Positions 59,931 through 64,000 of a DNA stretch of 64,000 nucleotides are shown piece after piece (within the stretch, counting starts at the first letter, position 1; each line of letters opens with the position of its first letter). The DNA comes from Bacillota bacterium (GTDB lineage Bacteria > Bacillota > Clostridia > Acetivibrionales > DSM-1351): assembly GCA_023415305.1 (NCBI GenBank), contig JAEZKZ010000016.1, positions 1 to 64,000 on the forward strand, written 5' to 3'. The position numbers and the translations under genes are program-made. A model generated the notes under the pieces. It saw only the letters and a list, made by a program, of their open reading frames with translations. It had not been told where the DNA came from and did not search any database.

Positions 59931-59959
59931 AGTATACTACAAACCTCAGGCCTTGTCAA
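59931..59959 (-). promoter_or_regulatory. carD promoter
   Basis: A perfect TTGACA (59954-59959) and TATACT (59931-59936) with a 17-bp spacer on the minus strand. Confidence 0.85.
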
Positions 59960-60015
59960 AATCTTAGAAAATATATTTATGTTTAACTTTTTATATTTTA
60001 AATAATTGTTTTTAT

Positions 60016-60045
60016 TTGACAGTAACTCAGTATTGAAAGTATAAT
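60016..60045 (+). promoter_or_regulatory. Promoter of the 60079 gene
   Basis: A perfect TTGACA (60016-60021) and a perfect TATAAT (60040-60045) with an 18-bp spacer, 34 nt before the start codon. Confidence 0.85.
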
Positions 60046-60078
60046 AAAACTAGACATCCGAATATTGAGGTGAACCGC

Positions 60079-60474
60079 ATGAAAGATATACTTATTGATG
60101 ATTTTCAATATACTGCACAGGAATTGTTGGTTAGAAATAAAAGCATTCTTGATCTTATTACCAAGTATCAGGATTCAAATTCCAGAGTTAACAGAGCAAT
60201 AATTAAGTCAGTTACTCAATGTGGCTGTCTGACTATATCTGCACACAAACAGGAGATTCCCGAGGACGCAAGTTTTGATGAAATGAAAAACTCTGCGGAT
60301 GCTCATGTAGATGGAACCTTGTGTGAAAACTGTAGAGATGCCATAGAAAGAGATATGGGCAGGAATGTATTTTATCTTGCATCCTTGTGTAATTCATTGG
60401 ATTTGAACCTCTATGACATTATTTTGAAAGAAAACGATAGAATTCGAATGCTGGGAAAATACAATCTCAGATAA
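60079..60474 (+). CDS. Conserved small cysteine-containing protein, unknown
   Basis: A 131-residue soluble helical protein with cysteines in TQCGCLTIS and TLCENCRDAIERDMGRN that could bind a metal. The C-terminal half (FYLASLCNSLDLNLYDIILKEN) is compatible with a MazG-like helical fold, which is only a guess. The ATG at 60079 has GAGGTG 8 nt upstream. It is driven by a near-consensus promoter and followed by a terminator, so it is a well-expressed single gene of unknown function. Confidence 0.75.
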   Translation: MKDILIDDFQYTAQELLVRNKSILDLITKYQDSNSRVNRAIIKSVTQCGCLTISAHKQEIPEDASFDEMKNSADAHVDGTLCENCRDAIERDMGRNVFYLASLCNSLDLNLYDIILKENDRIRMLGKYNLR

Positions 60475-60486
60475 CAAATATGTAAC

Positions 60487-60516
60487 AAAAAGGCTGGCTG
60501 ATTCGTCAGCCTTTTT
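60487..60516 (+). terminator. Terminator between the 60079 gene and the oxidoreductase
   Basis: AAAAAGGCTG (60487-60496) and CAGCCTTTTT (60507-60516), a 10-bp stem with T runs on either strand; it can serve both convergent genes. Confidence 0.88.
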
Positions 60517-60536
60517 AATTTTACGATAACTACTGG

Positions 60537-61790
60537 CTATAATTCTTTTATAAACTGATTTATGTCTATAACTCTGCCTTCAATCCTGGACTTTTCAGCT
60601 GCAAAAGCCATCATGTGACCCATCAGTGAAGCTTGAGGGGATGTCAAGCTGTTACCTTTTTTATCACTCCGTACCAGCCTCACAAAATCTCTCATTATTC
60701 CTTCATCTCCACCACTGTGTCCGTTTTTTTTCACATCAAGCTTTATGATTTCCTTACTTCCTGATACAAAATCAGTTATCTCTATCTCATTTTTCTCCAT
60801 GTGACCTCTGATTTCCCCTCTTGTACCCATGAGCTTTATAGTTCTTGTGCAGTCATTGGTAAATGCTGTCATAGTAAAAGCTGCCGTAACTTCATTGCAA
60901 AACTCAATATTAACCACTTGGTGATCTACCACGTCATTATCGCAGCGGTATACGCATCGTCCGTATGGGCCTTCTCTTAGAGCCTGTAATACTCCTTCAG
61001 GAGAGGTATCATCTGAAACTGCTCTTCTCAGCCACTCCTCTCCAGAGTCCATATAAATTCTGACAGCATTAAAGGGACATTTCATTTGTTCAGGACAGCC
61101 CTCGAGGCATCTTATTGGTGCTCCCTTCGGTGCATTTTCTTCTTTAAAGTGAGATAGTGTGCCAAAGGAGGCTATCCTCTTGCAATCCGCTCCAGCCAAC
61201 CAGAGCAATATATCCATATCATGACAGCACTTTGCCAGGATCATGGGACTGGATTCCTTTGAATTCCTCCAATTTCCTCTTACAAAGCTATGAGCTTGAT
61301 GCCAGTAGCCTACGTTTTCGTTATGTTGAATGGTGATCAGTCTTCCTATTTTTCCTTCCTCCAGCAAGGTCTTTAGCCTTGTGAAAAAAGCCGTATATCT
61401 TAGAACATGACATATAGAAAAAACTTGATCATATTTTTCAGAATGTTTGATTAGTGAAAGACATTCCTTTGGATAAGTAGATATGGGCTTTTCCAGCAAA
61501 ACATGGTATCCCTTTTCCAATGCATGAGCCGTTGGCTCTACATGCATTTTATCCTGAGTACATATTAATGCAGCATCAGCTAATTTAGGATGTCCTAGAA
61601 GCTCCTCCCAGCTTATAAATCTTCTTTCCTCCTTAATACCATGCAGTTTGCTGAATTCCTCTCTCCTCTTTGCATTCGGTTCAGCTACTGCTACAAATTC
61701 CAACTCTGTAGGGTTTTTAATTGCATATCCACCATATGCATCTTTACCGCGTAAGCCCGCACCTATTAGCACCGCTGTGACTTTTTTCAT
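60537..61790 (-). CDS. Gfo/Idh/MocA family oxidoreductase
   Basis: A 417-residue NAD(P)-dependent sugar oxidoreductase. The Rossmann motif is VTAVLIGAGLRGKDAYGG; the family EKP motif is LLEKPIS, and the catalytic histidine lies in ILAKCCHDMDILLWLAG. A cysteine cluster (CLEGCPEQMKCPFNAV) is an unusual extra and may bind a metal. The ATG at 61790 has AAGGA upstream; the longer reading uses TTG. It follows the sugar ABC transporter genes, so it likely processes the imported sugar or sugar acid. Confidence 0.85.
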   Translation of the reverse strand: MKKVTAVLIGAGLRGKDAYGGYAIKNPTELEFVAVAEPNAKRREEFSKLHGIKEERRFISWEELLGHPKLADAALICTQDKMHVEPTAHALEKGYHVLLEKPISTYPKECLSLIKHSEKYDQVFSICHVLRYTAFFTRLKTLLEEGKIGRLITIQHNENVGYWHQAHSFVRGNWRNSKESSPMILAKCCHDMDILLWLAGADCKRIASFGTLSHFKEENAPKGAPIRCLEGCPEQMKCPFNAVRIYMDSGEEWLRRAVSDDTSPEGVLQALREGPYGRCVYRCDNDVVDHQVVNIEFCNEVTAAFTMTAFTNDCTRTIKLMGTRGEIRGHMEKNEIEITDFVSGSKEIIKLDVKKNGHSGGDEGIMRDFVRLVRSDKKGNSLTSPQASLMGHMMAFAAEKSRIEGRVIDINQFIKEL

Positions 61791-61884
61791 ATTTTCCTTA
61801 ATCCCTTTCAAAACTGTTTTAATCTGATAAATAAATATTATTTCAATTGGTTACTCGACATATTTGCTGATAACTATGCTGATA

Positions 61885-61925
61885 CAGCACAAGAAATAAT
61901 GAATAATATCAAATTTCTTGTGCTG
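61885..61925 (-). repeat. Inverted repeat after the ABC binding-protein gene
   Basis: CAGCACAAGAAAT (61885-61897) and ATTTCTTGTGCTG (61913-61925) form a 13-bp stem with a 15-nt loop. No T run follows, so it may protect the upstream mRNA from decay so that more binding protein is made than downstream enzyme. Confidence 0.75.
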
Positions 61926-61952
61926 ATCATCTTAATTTATACTATATATATC

Positions 61953-63491
61953 CTATTTACCATTAACCGCTTTCCATTCTGTAAGCTGCTTGTTAGCTTC
62001 TTCCAGTACCTTTGCAAGACCGGCTTTTTCCATTCTTTGTTTTGTATCGGCAACATATTTATCGAAATCAGGTGCTGATCCTGTAACAAATATCGGAAGT
62101 ACTTCTGTTGCTATTGCATCTAATTGTCCTACTTCTGTTTTTACATTTGTAGGATCAAAAGTGAACCCAAGGATAGGAGAGGTCTTTCCTTCTTCCATGT
62201 TCTTCTGAAATTCGGTAAGAGCAGAGGCATCGTTCCAATTTGAAGGCCATTGGTCGTAAACAACGTCACCTATCCATGGATGCCAAATAGCCCACTTCAT
62301 TTCAGAATTTACTTCTATTGTTGGATTATCAGTTCCCGCACCAGAAACAACTTTATAGTCCTGTCCCTCCAAGCCGTAGCAGAGAGTGTTAAATAGCTTT
62401 AGGTCTGAATGCAGCAGATCCAGGAACATCATAGCTCTCTCAGGATTGTCTGATTTCTTTCCAATAACAGATACTGTAGACTGTACTCCACCAGTACTAA
62501 TAAAGCCTTGAACCCCCATATCTATATCTACACAAGGGAAACCATACATTGTAGTAGCTTTCGATCCATCTCCGGTTATTACTCCCGGGTCGCCAAATAC
62601 TGCATATTTCTGTGTCTTAACTTCTGCTACACCGTCGTTTTTCAGTGCTGCATCGGCTGCTATATACCCCTTCTTATACCAGGAATTTAATACTTTATAT
62701 TCTTCAAGATTATTTGCTGCATCCAGCCAGATTTTTAATTGATTATCTGTAGTGTCATATATCAACCATTCATTGATCTTGTCGTATATTGAGTTAAACA
62801 TCATAGGATAGGCTGTCTTAGTTGGCAAAAATGGTATGATTCCACTTTCGTTTTTCTTTATAGTCTCAAGAAATGGTTCCAAATCCTTTAAGGTTTTTAT
62901 ATTTGCCACATCAATATTATATTTGTCAGTTAAAGATTTCTGAGCACATGCACCATGGCGGGCAACATAGGGCTGAAGATTTATAACACCCATTTTTTCA
63001 CCGCTATAGGTAACTGCCGGCCATAATTTTTCCGGAGTTTTTTGAGTAATTGATTTACCATACTTATCAAGCAATTCATTCAGTGGGTATATAGCTGCTT
63101 TGTTAACCAGGGAAGATAAATTCATACCCCAGCATATATCCCAGCTTTCTCCTGATGCTGACATTACGTTAATTTTTTCCTGATAGTTATTCATATCCAA
63201 TAGTATTAAATCGAGTTCTGCATTAATCTTCTCTTTTAGAATTTTATTTACTTCTGCCATAATAGAATCTTTATTTGACATATCTGTATATGGCTGTGGA
63301 AGATAGTATTTTAGTTTCACAAATTCTAGTTCCGTTTTTGTTTCGTCTGCTGCTGTTTGTATTGCTGAATTTTGTCCTGTTGTACTTGTTGCGGAATTTT
63401 TTTCTGCTCCGCAACCGGTTAAAACCATTGATAGTACAAATACTGTCGTGATTGCAAGGTATAATGCTCTGACTAATTTTGACCTTTCCAT
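61953..63491 (-). CDS. Extracellular sugar-binding lipoprotein of an ABC transporter
   Basis: A 512-residue lipoprotein: the signal peptide ends in the lipobox VLTGC (Cys about residue 27), then a large periplasmic-binding fold of the family 1 solute-binding type with a DUF3502-like C-terminus (DFDKYVADTKQRMEKAGL...). It captures an oligosaccharide or sugar derivative at the cell surface. It lies between the permease (63556) and the oxidoreductase in the same orientation. Confidence 0.88.
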   Translation of the reverse strand: MERSKLVRALYLAITTVFVLSMVLTGCGAEKNSATSTTGQNSAIQTAADETKTELEFVKLKYYLPQPYTDMSNKDSIMAEVNKILKEKINAELDLILLDMNNYQEKINVMSASGESWDICWGMNLSSLVNKAAIYPLNELLDKYGKSITQKTPEKLWPAVTYSGEKMGVINLQPYVARHGACAQKSLTDKYNIDVANIKTLKDLEPFLETIKKNESGIIPFLPTKTAYPMMFNSIYDKINEWLIYDTTDNQLKIWLDAANNLEEYKVLNSWYKKGYIAADAALKNDGVAEVKTQKYAVFGDPGVITGDGSKATTMYGFPCVDIDMGVQGFISTGGVQSTVSVIGKKSDNPERAMMFLDLLHSDLKLFNTLCYGLEGQDYKVVSGAGTDNPTIEVNSEMKWAIWHPWIGDVVYDQWPSNWNDASALTEFQKNMEEGKTSPILGFTFDPTNVKTEVGQLDAIATEVLPIFVTGSAPDFDKYVADTKQRMEKAGLAKVLEEANKQLTEWKAVNGK

Positions 63492-63555
63492 AATTGACCC
63501 CCTGAAATATTATATTATTTATTAAATCGGCTGGTTTGTCACCTACCGCGTTAAC

Positions 63556-64000
63556 CTATTCCTTAATAGAGCCCACCATAATTCCTGATGCAAAATACTT
63601 TTGAAAGAACATAAAGATAAACAGCATAGGTCCTGCTGCCAGTATACACATTGCAAATCTGGCTGAGAAATCAGGATACCTCATTTTTGCCGCTGTAGCA
63701 CCTATCAGTGACATGTGTTCAGACATAAATTGAATGTTATTCAGAATCCTAACAAGCATATACTGTAATGTAAACAACCCTTCCTTATTTATAAAAAGCA
63801 TACTCAGCCACCAATCATTCCAATATTGAAGTAATAGGAATAAGCCCACCGTAGCGAGAGCCGGTTTACATATTGGCAGAACAATTTTCACAAATATCCG
63901 AAGTTCACCTGCTCCGTCAATCTTTGATGATTCTATAAGCGAATGCGGTATACTTTTCATAAAACCCTTTATGAGAAGCACAAACCATGGGTTTACAAGG
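63556..64000 (-). CDS. Sugar ABC transporter permease, MalG-like (5' part outside the window)
   Basis: The C-terminal 148 or so residues of an inner-membrane permease; the reading frame stays open to the window edge. The EAA loop that contacts the ATPase is ESSKIDGAGELRIFVKIVLP, followed by membrane segments (ALATVGLFLLLQYWNDWW, FAMCILAAGPMLFIFMFF) and the typical end FQKYFASGIMVGSIKE. It is the transmembrane partner of the binding protein at 61953. The ATPase is not in this window. Confidence 0.93.
   Translation of the reverse strand, partial: LVNPWFVLLIKGFMKSIPHSLIESSKIDGAGELRIFVKIVLPICKPALATVGLFLLLQYWNDWWLSMLFINKEGLFTLQYMLVRILNNIQFMSEHMSLIGATAAKMRYPDFSARFAMCILAAGPMLFIFMFFQKYFASGIMVGSIKE

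Overview
The window looks like chromosomal DNA of a low-GC, spore-forming clostridium. The evidence is AT-rich intergenic DNA, strong AGGAGG ribosome sites, frequent TTG/GTG starts, YtfJ/GerW and GerMN sporulation or germination proteins, a CIRCE-controlled groESL, and a HisZ-dependent short HisG. A member of the cellulolytic Ruminiclostridium group (R. cellulolyticum/papyrosolvens-like) would fit. That is an impression from gene content and protein character, not a search result. Most genes lie on the minus strand. TGA is an ordinary stop here (for example at the end of ku).

Layout. 1-550: 5' end of a 16S rRNA gene, its leader and promoter (minus). 849-2889: an RsbV/RsbW/SigB-like partner-switching module with an extra anti-sigma kinase. 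2976-11021: a membrane J-like protein, lysS, an intergenic structured-RNA candidate, greA, a Tritrichomonas-type guaB, a DUF6106-like gene, then groEL (interrupted by an in-frame TGA) and groES. 11230-22083: one long histidine operon transcribed hisZ-G-D-C-B-purC-H-A-F-IE-TPR, with purC inserted in the middle. 22389-29872: ytfJ and its DUF2953 partner, an ECF sigma/anti-sigma pair separated by a structured element, pcrA, aroK and an LTA-synthase-like sulfatase. 30057-34567: glucokinase, hpf, a DnaA-box cluster, a zinc-ribbon protein, a sugar nucleotidyltransferase and galE. 34762-37681: an NHEJ operon (ku, ligase, LigD-type polymerase as separate genes). 38096-43547: small zinc-ribbon and hypothetical proteins, a GerMN lipoprotein, an orphan histidine kinase and a membrane protein. 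43809-49114: tex, a PfkB kinase, a tiny ORF, uvsE and a YjdF/DUF2238 protein. 49598-53983 (plus): gtrA, an unknown, a nucleotidyltransferase/phosphomannomutase-like fusion and an RluA synthase. 54043-59663: a secreted SH3-CAP protein, proS, divergent ispF, ispD, a PIN-TRAM protein and carD. 60079-64000: an unknown cysteine-containing protein, an oxidoreductase and part of a sugar ABC transporter.

Strongest leads. (1) A structured element of about 104 bp occurs twice, each time ending exactly at a start codon (23946 and 49114). Its 5' ATTAACCTCC is perfectly complementary to the Shine-Dalgarno GGAGGTTAAT at its 3' end, and a second GGAGGTT lies further upstream, so three segments compete in the manner of a translational switch. 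(2) groEL carries an in-frame TGA at 10389-10391 in otherwise intact sequence. (3) A multi-hairpin GC-rich RNA candidate lies between lysS and greA. (4) A consensus promoter upstream of carD is followed about 30-60 nt later by an intrinsic terminator, implying attenuation or a tiny sRNA. (5) A run of DnaA-box-like 9-mers lies upstream of hpf.

Functional links. The his operon ties histidine synthesis to purine synthesis, because AICAR is released by HisF/HisH and purC makes SAICAR. Sugar activation and cell-envelope genes (glucokinase, nucleotidyltransferase, galE, gtrA, the GT/PMM fusion, the LTA synthase) are spread over three sites. DNA repair is represented by pcrA, ku/LigD and uvsE.
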